A stretch of DNA of 64,000 bases from assembly GCF_001431525.1 (NCBI RefSeq), contig NZ_LDJH01000012.1:124001-188000 (forward strand). The letters are read 5' to 3'. The stretch is from Stenotrophomonas koreensis. Its GTDB lineage: Bacteria > Pseudomonadota > Gammaproteobacteria > Xanthomonadales > Xanthomonadaceae. Numbering within the stretch: position 1 is the stretch's first letter; every line of letters begins with the position of its first letter. The position numbers were made by a program, and so were the translations under genes. Shown in pieces: positions 8,739 to 17,597 of the stretch. Under the pieces are notes generated by a model that had not been told where the DNA came from, searched no databases, and worked only from the letters and a program-made list of their open reading frames with translations.

Positions 8739-10529
8739 ATGTCCGCTTACAAGATTACTGAACACAAGGTCGACATGGTCGTCGTCGGCGCCGGCGGCGC
8801 TGGCTTGCGTGCGACCTTCGGCCTGGCCCAGAAAGGCCTGCAGACCGTGTGCATCACCAAGGTCTTCCCGACCCGTTCGCACACCGTTGCCGCCCAGGGT
8901 GGCATTTCCGCCGCGCTGGCCAACATGGGCGAGGACGACTGGCGTTACCACTTCTACGACACCATCAAGGGCTCCGATTGGCTGGGTGACCAGGACGCGA
9001 TCGAGTACATGTGCCGTGAAGCCATTCCGGCGATCATCGAACTGGAACACTACGGTGTGCCGTTCTCGCGTACCGAAGACGGCAAGATCTACCAGCGCCC
9101 GTTCGGTGGCATGACCACCAAGTACGGTGAAGGTCCGTCGGCGCAGCGTACCTGCGCTGCGGCTGACCGTACCGGCCACGCCATCCTGCACACCCTGTAC
9201 CAGCAGTCGCTGGCGCACAACGCCCGCTTCATGATCGAGTACTTCGCACTCGACCTGATCATGGACGAGGAGGGTGTCTGCCGCGGCGTGCTCGCCCTGG
9301 ACATGGCCGAAGGCACCCTGCACCTGTTCCGTTCGCACGGCGTGGTGCTGGCCACCGGCGGCTACGGCCGTGCCTACTTCTCGGCGACCTCGGCCCATAC
9401 CTGCACCGGTGACGGTGGCGGCATGGTCGCCCGTGCCGGCCTGCCGCTGCAGGACATGGAGTTCGTGCAGTTCCATCCGACCGGCATCTACGGTGCCGGC
9501 TGCCTGATCACCGAAGGTGTCCGCGGCGAAGGTGGCATCCTGCGCAACAGCAATGGCGAGCGCTTCATGGAGCGCTATGCACCGCACTACAAGGACCTGG
9601 CCTCGCGTGACGTGGTCAGCCGTTCGATGACCATCGAAATCCGCGAAGGCCGTGGCGTCGGCGAGCACAAGGACCACATCCTGCTCGACCTGACCCACCT
9701 GCCGCCGGGTGCGATCGATGAAAAGCTGCCGGGTATTGCCGAGTCCGCCCGCATCTTTGCCGGCGTGGACGTGCACAAGCAGCCGATCCCGGTGATTCCG
9801 ACCGTCCACTACAACATGGGTGGCATCCCGACCAACTACCACGGCGAAGTCGTGCGCAAGGCCGGCGACAACCCGGATGCAGTTGTCCCGGGTCTGTACG
9901 CCATCGGCGAAGCCGCCTGCGTGTCGGTGCACGGTGCCAACCGCCTGGGTTCCAACTCGCTGCTGGACCTGGTGGTGTTCGGTCGCGCGGTGGCCAACCG
10001 CTGCGCCGAGACCATCAAGCCCGGTGCTTCGCACAAGCAGCTGCCGTCGGACGCCTGTGACAAGGCACTGGGCCTGCTGGACAAGCTGCGCCACGCCAAT
10101 GGCGACACCCCGACCGCGGTCATCCGCGACCGCATGCAGCGCACGATGCAGTCCGATGCGGCGGTGTTCCGCACCAGCAAGACGCTGGCCGAGGGCTGCC
10201 AGAAGATGGCCGAGGTGTTTGATTCGTTCCAGGACGTCAAGGTTTCCGACCGCTCGCTGGTCTGGAACTCGGACCTGATCGAAACCTACGAGCTGAACAA
10301 CCTGCTGCTCAACGCCGTGGCCACGATCAACTCGGCCGAACAGCGCAAGGAAAGCCGTGGTGCGCATGCGCACGAGGACTTCCCGGACCGCGACGATGTC
10401 AACTGGCACAAGCACACCCTGGTCACGGTTGATGAGAAGGGCAAGTGCAGCTTCGATTTCCGCCCGGTGCATATGTACACGCTGACCGATGACGTCGCCG
10501 TTGTGCCGCCGAAGCCGCGCGTCTACTGA
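8739..10529 (+). CDS. sdhA: Succinate dehydrogenase flavoprotein subunit
   Basis: Catalytic subunit of complex II, oxidising succinate to fumarate on covalently bound FAD. The 596-aa sequence has the Rossmann motif [13 protein letters not shown], the FAD-histidine motif [15 protein letters not shown], the substrate loop [10 protein letters not shown]...RGEGGILRN and the C-terminal [20 protein letters not shown]. Length matches the family. Codon use is notably more biased than in flanking genes (mostly C/G-ending, abundant CGT/GGT), as expected for high expression. Confidence 0.98.
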   Translation: MSAYKITEHKVDMVVVGAGGAGLRATFGLAQKGLQTVCITKVFPTRSHTVAAQGGISAALANMGEDDWRYHFYDTIKGSDWLGDQDAIEYMCREAIPAIIELEHYGVPFSRTEDGKIYQRPFGGMTTKYGEGPSAQRTCAAADRTGHAILHTLYQQSLAHNARFMIEYFALDLIMDEEGVCRGVLALDMAEGTLHLFRSHGVVLATGGYGRAYFSATSAHTCTGDGGGMVARAGLPLQDMEFVQFHPTGIYGAGCLITEGVRGEGGILRNSNGERFMERYAPHYKDLASRDVVSRSMTIEIREGRGVGEHKDHILLDLTHLPPGAIDEKLPGIAESARIFAGVDVHKQPIPVIPTVHYNMGGIPTNYHGEVVRKAGDNPDAVVPGLYAIGEAACVSVHGANRLGSNSLLDLVVFGRAVANRCAETIKPGASHKQLPSDACDKALGLLDKLRHANGDTPTAVIRDRMQRTMQSDAAVFRTSKTLAEGCQKMAEVFDSFQDVKVSDRSLVWNSDLIETYELNNLLLNAVATINSAEQRKESRGAHAHEDFPDRDDVNWHKHTLVTVDEKGKCSFDFRPVHMYTLTDDVAVVPPKPRVY

Positions 10530-10547
10530 TCCGGGGAACTTACGAAA

Positions 10548-11333
10548 ATGGCTGAATTCTCTCTTCCAAAGAACTCCCGGGTCACCAAGGGCAAGCATTT
10601 CCCGGCTCCGGCCGGTGCCCGCAACACCCGTACCTTCAAGATCTACCGTTGGAGCCCGGACAGCGGCGAGAACCCGCGCACCGACACCTACGAGCTTGAC
10701 CTGGACGCCTGCGGCCCGATGGTCCTGGACGCCCTGATCAAGATCAAGAACGAGGTCGACCCGACCCTGACCTTCCGTCGCTCGTGCCGTGAGGGCATCT
10801 GCGGTTCGTGCGCGATGAACATCGACGGCACCAACACGCTGGCCTGCACCCGCGCCATCGAGGACTGCGAAAAGAAGGAAGTGCCGATCTACCCGCTGCC
10901 ACACATGGACGTGGTCAAGGATCTGGTGCCGGACCTGACCCACTTCTATGCGCAGTACGCCTCGATCAAGCCGTGGATCCGTACCCAGACCCCGGCCCCG
11001 TCGGACCGTGAGCGCCTGCAATCGCCGGAAGACCGCAAGAAGCTCGACGGCCTGTACGAGTGCATCCTGTGCGCCTGCTGCTCCACCAGCTGCCCGAGCT
11101 ACTGGTGGAACGGCGAGCGTTACCTGGGCCCGGCGATCCTGCTGCAGGCCTACCGCTGGATCATCGACTCGCGCGATGAAGACACCGGTGCCCGCCTGGA
11201 TGACCTGGAAGATCCGTTCAAGCTGTACCGTTGCCACACCATCATGAACTGCGCCCGGACCTGCCCGAAGGGCTTGAACCCGGCGCTGGCCATTGCCGAG
11301 ATCAAGAAGCTGATGATGGCGCGCCGCGCCTGA
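10548..11333 (+). CDS. sdhB: Succinate dehydrogenase iron-sulfur subunit
   Basis: Electron-transfer subunit, 261 aa. Cysteine sets for three clusters are visible: CREGICGSC with a later CTRAI cysteine for [2Fe-2S], then [12 protein letters not shown] and [17 protein letters not shown] for the [4Fe-4S] and [3Fe-4S] centres. It follows sdhA by 18 bases and ends the structural operon ahead of a strong terminator. Confidence 0.98.
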   Translation: MAEFSLPKNSRVTKGKHFPAPAGARNTRTFKIYRWSPDSGENPRTDTYELDLDACGPMVLDALIKIKNEVDPTLTFRRSCREGICGSCAMNIDGTNTLACTRAIEDCEKKEVPIYPLPHMDVVKDLVPDLTHFYAQYASIKPWIRTQTPAPSDRERLQSPEDRKKLDGLYECILCACCSTSCPSYWWNGERYLGPAILLQAYRWIIDSRDEDTGARLDDLEDPFKLYRCHTIMNCARTCPKGLNPALAIAEIKKLMMARRA

Positions 11334-11394
11334 TTGCTGCCGTGATCCGGCCCTGATGTGGCATCGCGACCGGTGGTCTCACCGGTCGTCGCTG

Positions 11395-11430
11395 ACGGCA
11401 CCGCGCCTTTACGCCGGTGCCGTTTTTTTT
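11395..11430 (+). terminator. Terminator after sdhB
   Basis: Stem ACGGCACCG / CGGTGCCGT with an 11-base loop followed by eight T residues. A second inverted repeat (GACCGGT...ACCGGTC) lies just upstream at about 11368-11387. It separates sdhCDAB from sdhE, whose expression must depend on read-through or its own promoter. Confidence 0.85.
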
Positions 11431-11466
11431 GCATTTCCGGCCGTGGCCGGCCATAGGGAGTGAAGC

Positions 11467-11715
11467 ATGGACGAGGCAACCGAACTCAAGCGCATCCGTT
11501 GGCGCAGCCGCCGCGGCATGCGTGAGCTGGACCGTCTGTTTGACCGTTATCTGGACCATGCCTGGGCCACTGCACCGACCGCCGAGCGCGCGGTTTTCCT
11601 GCGCATGCTCGACTGCGAAGACGATAAGTTGTGGCGCTGGTCGATGGGCTATGAGGAGTGCCCGGATGTCGAGCTCGTCGCGTTACTGCGCAAGATTGCC
11701 GCGATGCCGGCTTGA
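11467..11715 (+). CDS. sdhE: FAD assembly factor SdhE
   Basis: An 82-aa protein of the SdhE/YgfY (SDHAF2, DUF339) family that promotes covalent attachment of FAD to SdhA. The signature R-G-M-x-E-x-D appears as [14 protein letters not shown], followed by the expected acidic helix ([13 protein letters not shown]). It lies 134 bases after sdhB beyond a terminator and overlaps the following ygfX-like gene by 50 bases. A purine-rich GGGAGTGA precedes the ATG. Confidence 0.93.
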   Translation: MDEATELKRIRWRSRRGMRELDRLFDRYLDHAWATAPTAERAVFLRMLDCEDDKLWRWSMGYEECPDVELVALLRKIAAMPA

Positions 11716-12094
11716 CTGGTCGCCGCGCTGGCAGGTGGGCCTGCTGCTGTTCGGTGGCCTGCTGGCCATGCTGGCGCTGATCGACAGTGACCTGCCTCGC
11801 GCCCTGATCAACCCGGCCCTGGCAGTGACCGGCCTGCTGGCCGTGTGGCAGGCGCTGCGCCGGCAACGCTGTGCCAAGCTGCTGTTTGAAGTGGACCGCC
11901 AGCAGGGCCTGGTGTGGTGCGAAGGCCAGGCATTGGAGCAACCCGCCGTGGCATGGCGCTGTGGCCTGTTGGTGCTGGGCTGGAAAAGCGATGGCCATAC
12001 CAGGCGCTGTGTTTTCCTGCCGTGGCAGCTGCCGGAAGCAGCGGTTGGTGAACTGCGCCAATGGCGGCCTGCGCGGCGGCATTCCACAACGTAG
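11666..12094 (+). CDS. YgfX/CptA-like membrane protein
   Basis: A 142-aa protein with two N-terminal membrane helices ([17 protein letters not shown] and [15 protein letters not shown]) and a small C-terminal soluble part. The layout, the SPRW segment before helix one, the LVW..GQ strand, the SDGHTRR segment and the closing LPW...ELRQW resemble E. coli YgfX (CptA), which likewise overlaps and follows sdhE. YgfX has been described as the toxin partner of SdhE/YgfY that acts on cytoskeletal proteins, though this is disputed. The start at 11666 lies inside sdhE; a TTG at 11696 is an alternative. Identity rests on topology, motifs and position. Confidence 0.65.
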   Translation: MSSSSRYCARLPRCRLDWSPRWQVGLLLFGGLLAMLALIDSDLPRALINPALAVTGLLAVWQALRRQRCAKLLFEVDRQQGLVWCEGQALEQPAVAWRCGLLVLGWKSDGHTRRCVFLPWQLPEAAVGELRQWRPARRHSTT

Positions 12095-12135
12095 GCGGCA
12101 GTGGCACCATAGCCTGATCTGATCGGGCGAGCCTC

Positions 12136-13377
12136 ATGTTCAAACCAGTTCCCGTGGCCATTGGCCTGCGTTACCTGCGCGCCAAGCGGCGTAATGGCTT
12201 CATCTCCTTCATTTCCATGGCCTCGATCATCGGCATTGCCCTCGGGGTAATGGTGCTGATCACCACGATGGCGGTAATGAGCGGTTTCCAGAAGGAGATC
12301 CGTGACCGCCTGTTGCAAATGACCGCGCATGCCACGGTGACTGCCGAGGGCGAGCCGATGCGAGATTGGCAGCAGGCGGTGGATGCTGCGCGCAAGGATC
12401 CGCGTGTGGCCGGTGCGGCCCCGTATATCGAAATCCAGGGCATGCTCTCCGGCCCGCGGGTACAGGGCGCCGTCGTCCAGGGCATTGATCCGGCCCTGGA
12501 ATCCAAGGTCTCGGTGATCGCCGAGAAGATGACCGAAGGCAGCCTGGATTCATTGGAGCAGGGCCAGTTCAACATCATCCTCGGCAAGGAGCTGGCGCTG
12601 TGGCTCGGTGTGGGGGTGGGCGACAACGTCGTGGCAACCCTGGCCGAAGTGCAGGGCACCCCGTTGGGGGCAATGGCGCGCACCAAGCGTTTCCATGTCA
12701 GCGGGATCTTCGAGGCCGGCTACAACGAGGTGGATCGGGGTGCGGCCTTCGTCAACCTGGATGACCTGTCGCGCGTGTTGCGCAGCGATGGCGTCACCGG
12801 CGTACGCCTGAAGCTGCATGACATGGACCAGGCCTTCCAGGTCGCCAGTGACCTGGCGTTGTCGCTGGATGGCCTGTACCGGGTCAGCGACTGGACCCAG
12901 CAGAACGCCAATCTGTATCACTCCCTGAAGATGGAAAAGACGGTGATGGGCATCCTGCTGTCGCTGATCATCATGATGGGCGCTTTTACCCTGGTGAACT
13001 CGCAGGTGATGCTGGTCACCGACAAACAGGCTGATATCGCCATCCTGCGCACCCTTGGCCTGAGCCCGGCCGGGGTGATGCAGGTGTTCATGGTCCAGGG
13101 CAGTCTGATCGGCCTGGTCGGCACCACCCTGGGCCTGCTGGGCGGGATCACCCTGACCTTCAACCTGGAGCGCCTGCTGCGCTTCATTGAAGGCACTTTC
13201 AACATCGTGCTGCTGCCGCCGGATGTGTACTACATCACCGGCCTGCCCACCGACATGCAGCCGGCCGATGTCGCCTTGACCGTGCTGGTCGCCCTGTTGA
13301 TGGCCTTTCTGGCCACCCTGTACCCGGCATGGCGTGCGGCACGTACGCAACCGGCGGAGGCACTGCGTTATGAATGA
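12136..13377 (+). CDS. lolC: Lipoprotein-releasing ABC transporter permease (LolC/LolE family)
   Basis: Inner-membrane component of the Lol machine that extracts lipoproteins for delivery to LolA. The 413-aa sequence shows the family N-terminus (IGLRYLRAKRRNGFISFISM), one membrane helix, a large periplasmic domain (about residues 50-265) and three C-terminal helices starting near VMGILLSLIIMMGAFTLV. Only one permease gene accompanies lolD here, where E. coli has lolC and lolE. It may act as a homodimer (LolF-type), or the partner is elsewhere. The last 8 bases overlap lolD. Confidence 0.9.
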   Translation: MFKPVPVAIGLRYLRAKRRNGFISFISMASIIGIALGVMVLITTMAVMSGFQKEIRDRLLQMTAHATVTAEGEPMRDWQQAVDAARKDPRVAGAAPYIEIQGMLSGPRVQGAVVQGIDPALESKVSVIAEKMTEGSLDSLEQGQFNIILGKELALWLGVGVGDNVVATLAEVQGTPLGAMARTKRFHVSGIFEAGYNEVDRGAAFVNLDDLSRVLRSDGVTGVRLKLHDMDQAFQVASDLALSLDGLYRVSDWTQQNANLYHSLKMEKTVMGILLSLIIMMGAFTLVNSQVMLVTDKQADIAILRTLGLSPAGVMQVFMVQGSLIGLVGTTLGLLGGITLTFNLERLLRFIEGTFNIVLLPPDVYYITGLPTDMQPADVALTVLVALLMAFLATLYPAWRAARTQPAEALRYE

Positions 13378-14077
13378 TGTGATCAATGATGCGGTGATTC
13401 GTGCAGAAGGCCTGGCCAAGACCTATGCCGAAGGCAAGATGCACACGCCGGTGTTCGATGGCCTGGAGCTGTCGGTCAGCCGTGGTGAAACCGTGGCGAT
13501 CATCGGTGCCTCCGGTGCCGGCAAGAGCACCCTGCTGCACCTGCTCGGTGGCCTGGATGTGCCCACCGCCGGCGAGGTATACGTGGCCGGGCAGCGGATG
13601 AGTGCACTGAGCGATGCGGCGCGCGGTGCGCTGCGCAACCGGAACCTGGGCTTCATCTACCAGTTCCATCACCTGCTGCCCGAGTTCAGCGCGCTGGAAA
13701 ACGTGATGATGCCGGTACTGCTCGGTGGCGGTGAGATTGCCGATGCGCGCGCCCGTGCGCTGGAGCTGCTGCAATCCGTTGGCCTGGGCCATCGCCTGGA
13801 ACACAAGCCGGGCGAGATGAGCGGTGGCGAACGCCAGCGTGCCGCGGTGGCGCGCGCCCTGGTCAACCAGCCGGCCTGCGTGCTTGGTGATGAGCCCACC
13901 GGCAACCTGGATGACCGCACCGCGGCGGCGGTGTTCGGGCAGATGCTCGAACTCAACCGGGCGCGGGCGACCTCGCTGGTGCTGGTGACCCACGACCGCA
14001 GCCTGGCGCGCAAGCTGGACCGGGTGCTGGAGCTGCGTGAGGGCCGCCTGCATTCACTGGCTTCTGCGCAGGTGTGA
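13370..14077 (+). CDS. lolD: Lipoprotein-releasing ABC transporter ATPase
   Basis: Cytoplasmic ATPase, 235 aa, starting at MNDVINDAVIRAEGL, whose ATG overlaps the end of the permease gene. Walker A is GASGAGKSTLL, Q-loop region YQFHHLLPEFSALENV, signature MSGGERQR and Walker B VLGDEPTGNLD; the H-loop is VTHDRSL. The FHHLLPEF...ENV stretch is typical of LolD. Translational coupling with the permease fits a two-gene unit. Confidence 0.95.
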   Translation: MNDVINDAVIRAEGLAKTYAEGKMHTPVFDGLELSVSRGETVAIIGASGAGKSTLLHLLGGLDVPTAGEVYVAGQRMSALSDAARGALRNRNLGFIYQFHHLLPEFSALENVMMPVLLGGGEIADARARALELLQSVGLGHRLEHKPGEMSGGERQRAAVARALVNQPACVLGDEPTGNLDDRTAAAVFGQMLELNRARATSLVLVTHDRSLARKLDRVLELREGRLHSLASAQV

Positions 14078-14136
14078 AGCAGTATTCGGCCGGCAGGGGG
14101 GATGATCCGGATCTGACCAACCAAGAGGGCAGGACA

Positions 14137-14586
14137 ATGAAATGGCGTAGCAGTGTGGCGTTGTTGGTACTGGCGCTTGCCGGTTGTGCGACCGGTCCCA
14201 GGCTCACTGATCAGGAGAAGCTGGCGTTGCACCTGGCACATGCCGGTGAGCCGGTTTCCAGCTTCCGTTTCTTCGGCAACATCCACGGCTGGAGCGAGCT
14301 GGGTGACAGCGCGATGGTGGTCTACACCCGGCCCAATGAGTCCTGGTTGCTGCAGTTCGATACCACCTGCCCGGGCTTGCCCTATGCCACCACCATCGGC
14401 CTGAGCAGCCAGTTCGACCGCGTGCACGCGCGCTTTGACCGCGTGTTGCTGCACGATGCCATCCCGGCCAGCTGCCGCATTTCCACCATCCGCCCGCTGG
14501 ACAGCAAGGCGCTGAAGGCTGACATGGCCCAGTTGCGCCAGGCCAGGATGGAGCAGCGCCAGGAGGGGGACGGGCAGGGCGATTGA
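14137..14586 (+). CDS. Small lipoprotein, DUF6491-like
   Basis: The 149-aa product begins with a clear lipoprotein signal (MKWRSSVALLVLALAGC, lipobox LAGC at residue 17). The mature part contains FRFFGNIHGWSELGDSAMVV, two conserved-looking cysteines (TTCPGL and ASCRIS) and ends with RPLDSKALKADMAQLRQ. The pattern resembles short xanthomonad lipoproteins grouped as DUF6491, but I am unsure of that label. Function unknown. It follows lolD by 59 bases, so its own export may use the neighbouring Lol system. Confidence 0.75.
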   Translation: MKWRSSVALLVLALAGCATGPRLTDQEKLALHLAHAGEPVSSFRFFGNIHGWSELGDSAMVVYTRPNESWLLQFDTTCPGLPYATTIGLSSQFDRVHARFDRVLLHDAIPASCRISTIRPLDSKALKADMAQLRQARMEQRQEGDGQGD

Positions 14587-14616
14587 GCCTGCGCACATGC
14601 TGCTGGGCAATGCGAA

Positions 14617-14640
14617 AAGGCCGCCCCTGGGGCGGCCTTC
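14617..14640. terminator. Terminator hairpin between convergent genes
   Basis: Near-perfect inverted repeat AAGGCCGCC / GGCGGCCTT with a short GC loop, flanked by AAAA on the left. It lies between the lipoprotein gene and convergent yggX. The T-run is better on the minus strand. Confidence 0.7.
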
Positions 14641-14661
14641 TGCTGTCTGGTTCCTGCGTTG

Positions 14662-14946
14662 TCAGTCCTGCGTTTGCTGCGGGGCCTGGTAGCCGGCAAC
14701 GGCATCCACGCTGCCTTCGTTGAACAGGTACTTGACCATCTGCTCCTGCAGGTAGGCACGGTGCTTGGGGTCGCGTGGCGAGAGCCGGTTTTCGTTGATC
14801 AGCATGGTCTGATGCGCCAGCCACGCCTGCCATGCCGGCTTGCCGATATGGTTGAAGATGCGCTGGCCAAGCTCGCCCGGCCAGGGGACAAAATCCAGGC
14901 CTTCGGCCTGGGCCTGGGCGTGGTCACAGAAAACAGTGCGCGACAT
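14662..14946 (-). CDS. yggX: Probable Fe(2+)-trafficking protein YggX
   Basis: A 94-aa protein starting [16 protein letters not shown], nearly collinear with E. coli YggX. It keeps the N-terminal cysteine (FCDH), [21 protein letters not shown] and the YLFNEG segment. YggX is linked to protection of iron-sulfur clusters from oxidative damage. The start is fixed by an AAGGAGA ribosome site. It follows mutY by 37 bases in the same order as in enterobacteria (mutY-yggX); MutY is itself an Fe-S enzyme. Confidence 0.95.
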   Translation of the reverse strand: MSRTVFCDHAQAQAEGLDFVPWPGELGQRIFNHIGKPAWQAWLAHQTMLINENRLSPRDPKHRAYLQEQMVKYLFNEGSVDAVAGYQAPQQTQD

Positions 14947-14983
14947 GGGCTTCTCCTTGCGGTGTGATGCGCGGCACAGCGCC

Positions 14984-16033
14984 TCACAAAGAATCGATGA
15001 GTTTACGGATCGGGGCGGGCAGGCCCAGTGCGGCCAGCTGGACGCGGTCAAACCAACCAGCGGCGGTTTCGCCGATGCGTTGGCGGCTGCTGCAGCGTAG
15101 TCGATACACATGCAGTTGCAGCCGGTAATGGCTGAAGGTGTGGCTGATCGTGGTCAGGGTGTCGGCCTGTTCCAGGTCTGCGCCCAGCCCGGTGAGCGTC
15201 CATTGTGCCAGCCCGGCATGGGTATCGGCCTGCGGCAACGTCCACAGCCCGGCCCAGATGCCGCGCTCGGGACGCCGCAACAGCGCGTAGCGACCCTGGC
15301 CATCGTCGGCCAGCAGGGCATGGGCTTCGCGTTCGGGCAGGGTCTTGCCGGCCTTGCGGGTCGGCAGCTCGGCTACCCGGCCATCGCGCAGGGCAATGCA
15401 CTGCTGCTGCAGTGGGCACAGGGCGCAGGCGGGTCTGGCGCGGGTGCACAGGGTGGCACCAAAGTCCATCTGTGCCTGGGTCCAGTCGGTCATGCGTCCA
15501 TCTGGAACCGCCTGCAATTGCTGTTCGGCCAGCTGCCAGAGTGCGCGTTCCACCGCCGGCACGCCGGGATGGCCTTCAATCCCGAATACCCGGGTCAGCA
15601 CCCGTTTGACGTTGCCATCGAGGATGGCGTGACGATCGCCCCAGGCCTGGGACAGGATGGCCGCAGCGGTACTGCGGCCGATGCCGGGCAGTGCCATCAG
15701 CGCCTGCAGGTCGCGTGGCAACTGGCCGTCATGGTGCTGGACGCAGGCGCGGGCAGCGGCCTGCAGGTTGCGTGCCCGGGCGTAGTAGCCCAGTCCTGCC
15801 CAGTGCGCCATCAACGCGTCGGCCGGTGCCGCAGCCAGCGCGGCCAGGTCCGGGAAGCGTTCGACGAAGCGCAGGAAGTAGGGGATGACCGTGGCGACCT
15901 GGGTCTGCTGCAGCATCACCTCCGACAGCCAGACCCGGTAGGGTGTGCGCGGATGCTGCCAGGGCAGGTCGTGACGGCCGTGGTGCTCGAACCAGGGCAG
16001 CAGGGTGCCGGGTAACAGTTGCGTGGTGGCCAT
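14984..16033 (-). CDS. mutY: Adenine DNA glycosylase
   Basis: Removes adenine mispaired with 8-oxoguanine. The 349-aa sequence has DLPWQ, the [15 protein letters not shown] helix with the catalytic glutamate, the helix-hairpin-helix [15 protein letters not shown], the LDGNVKRVL loop with the catalytic aspartate, and the [4Fe-4S] loop C-x6-C-x2-C-x5-C ([17 protein letters not shown]). A NUDIX-like 8-oxoG-recognition domain (about residues 225-345) follows. It is followed by yggX. Confidence 0.97.
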   Translation of the reverse strand: MATTQLLPGTLLPWFEHHGRHDLPWQHPRTPYRVWLSEVMLQQTQVATVIPYFLRFVERFPDLAALAAAPADALMAHWAGLGYYARARNLQAAARACVQHHDGQLPRDLQALMALPGIGRSTAAAILSQAWGDRHAILDGNVKRVLTRVFGIEGHPGVPAVERALWQLAEQQLQAVPDGRMTDWTQAQMDFGATLCTRARPACALCPLQQQCIALRDGRVAELPTRKAGKTLPEREAHALLADDGQGRYALLRRPERGIWAGLWTLPQADTHAGLAQWTLTGLGADLEQADTLTTISHTFSHYRLQLHVYRLRCSSRQRIGETAAGWFDRVQLAALGLPAPIRKLIDSL

Positions 16034-16143
16034 AAATGATCAGGCGGCTCGCAGATGCCGCAACGTGCGCCAGGGGCACTCCAGCAGCGATGCAGCCGAT
16101 GCCGGCCCAGAGTGGTCAGCCGGCACCGTGGCCCTCACTGCGC

Positions 16144-17463
16144 TCAGGCGGGATTGCCGCCCAGGGCATCGGGCAGCAGGGCATCGACAAATGCGGTTGC
16201 ATCGAACACGCGCAGGTCTTCCGGGCGTTCGCCGATGCCGGCAAAGCGGATCGGAATGCCGAACTCGCGCGCCAGCGCAAACACCACGCCGCCCTTTGCA
16301 GTGCCATCGAGCTTGGTCACCACCAGCCCGGTCACCTTGACCGCCGCATTGAACTGGCGCACCTGGTTGATTGCGTTCTGGCCGGTGGTGCCATCGATCA
16401 CCATCAGCACCTCGTGCGGCGCGGTCGGGTCGAGCTTGCCGAGCACGCGGCCGATCTTGCCCAGCTCGTTCATCAGCCCGGTCTGGGTATGCAGGCGGCC
16501 GGCGGTATCGGCGATCAGGATGTCGGTGCCACGGGCCTTGGCGGCCTGCAGGGCATCAAAAGCGACCGAGGCCGCATCGGCATTCTGGCCCTGGGCGATC
16601 ACGGTCACATTGTTGCGCTGGCCCCAGGCCTGCAACTGGGCCACCGCCGCAGCGCGGAAGGTGTCGCCGGCCGCCAGCATCAGGCTGTGGCCTTCATCCT
16701 TGAAGCGCTTGGCCAGCTTGCCGATGGTGGTGGTCTTGCCGACGCCATTGACGCCGACGGTGAGCAGCACGAACGGCGCGGCAGTACGGTCGATCACCAG
16801 CGGCCGGGCCACCGGCTCGAGCACGGCCAGCAGCTCGGCGCGCAATGCTGCCAGCAGGGCATTGCCATCAGCGAACTCGCGCGCCTTCATCCGCTTGCGC
16901 AAGCCCTCGATGACGCTGGTGGTGACCGGTACGCCGACGTCGGCGGTGAGCAGGGCGGTCTCGATTTCGTCGAGCAGGTCGTCGTCGAGCTTGGGATTGC
17001 GCGAGAACAGGCTGGTGATTGACCTGGCGAACACGCTGTTGCGCAGGCGCTCGCGCCAGCCCAGCTTGCCGGCCGGCGCGGCCGCAGCAGCGTTGGAGGA
17101 AATCAGGTCGGCTTGGCTGTCATCGGCCACGGGCACGGCGGCCGGTTCGCTGTCAGCCACTGCCGCAGCGGTCCCGAGGGCCGGTGCCGGGCTGGCCGCG
17201 GCAGCTTCCACGGCCGCAGCGATGGGCTCCGGCTGGGTGCTGGATGGCTCGATGGCCTCCTGGACGAGGGCAGGCTCCACCCTTGCCGGTTCGGCCACGT
17301 CGGCCGGCGCGCTGGCCGCTGCCGCCTGCTCGCTGACATCAACAGCAACGCTCTGGTTGCCGACCGGCGGCTGGAAGGCGGCAGCAATCTCTTCCGCGCT
17401 CAGGCGCGGTTTGCTGGCGTCCTGTGCGGCGTCGGTCTTTTTGCGGCGGAAGATATTGAACAT
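16144..17463 (-). CDS. ftsY: Signal recognition particle receptor FtsY
   Basis: GTPase that docks the SRP-ribosome complex at the membrane. The 439-aa protein starts with a basic membrane-targeting stretch (MFNIFRRKK), then a low-complexity Ala/Glu/Pro-rich acidic A domain to about residue 130, the N domain, and the NG GTPase with GVNGVGKTTTIGKLA, GDTFRAAAVAQL, DTAGRLHT and TKLDGTAKGG. The alanine/proline-rich A domain is typical of GC-rich proteobacteria. A 110-base gap with no recognised feature separates it from mutY. Confidence 0.97.
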   Translation of the reverse strand: MFNIFRRKKTDAAQDASKPRLSAEEIAAAFQPPVGNQSVAVDVSEQAAAASAPADVAEPARVEPALVQEAIEPSSTQPEPIAAAVEAAAASPAPALGTAAAVADSEPAAVPVADDSQADLISSNAAAAAPAGKLGWRERLRNSVFARSITSLFSRNPKLDDDLLDEIETALLTADVGVPVTTSVIEGLRKRMKAREFADGNALLAALRAELLAVLEPVARPLVIDRTAAPFVLLTVGVNGVGKTTTIGKLAKRFKDEGHSLMLAAGDTFRAAAVAQLQAWGQRNNVTVIAQGQNADAASVAFDALQAAKARGTDILIADTAGRLHTQTGLMNELGKIGRVLGKLDPTAPHEVLMVIDGTTGQNAINQVRQFNAAVKVTGLVVTKLDGTAKGGVVFALAREFGIPIRFAGIGERPEDLRVFDATAFVDALLPDALGGNPA

Positions 17464-17543
17464 GGATAGTGGCGCTGTAATCAGGTGGCTATGCTACCAC
17501 CGACCGGCATTTGGGCCGATTGCCAGTGGTGGGCGGGACTGGA

Positions 17544-17576
17544 CAAAACCAAGGCCGGCCCTGTGCCGGCCTTGGT
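17544..17576 (-). terminator. Terminator of htpG
   Basis: Twelve-base stem ACCAAGGCCGGC / GCCGGCCTTGGT with loop CCTGT. Read on the minus strand it is followed by TTTTGTCC, so it ends htpG transcription ahead of ftsY. Confidence 0.85.
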
Positions 17577-17597
17577 CTGCAGAGGATCTGTCTCGGC

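Noticed and set aside
8631..11237. 868-codon open frame on the minus strand across sdhA and sdhB
   Set aside because: It mirrors highly biased sdhA/sdhB codons. Its translation is rich in V, G, H, Q and R with no motif, while the plus strand encodes complete SdhA and SdhB.
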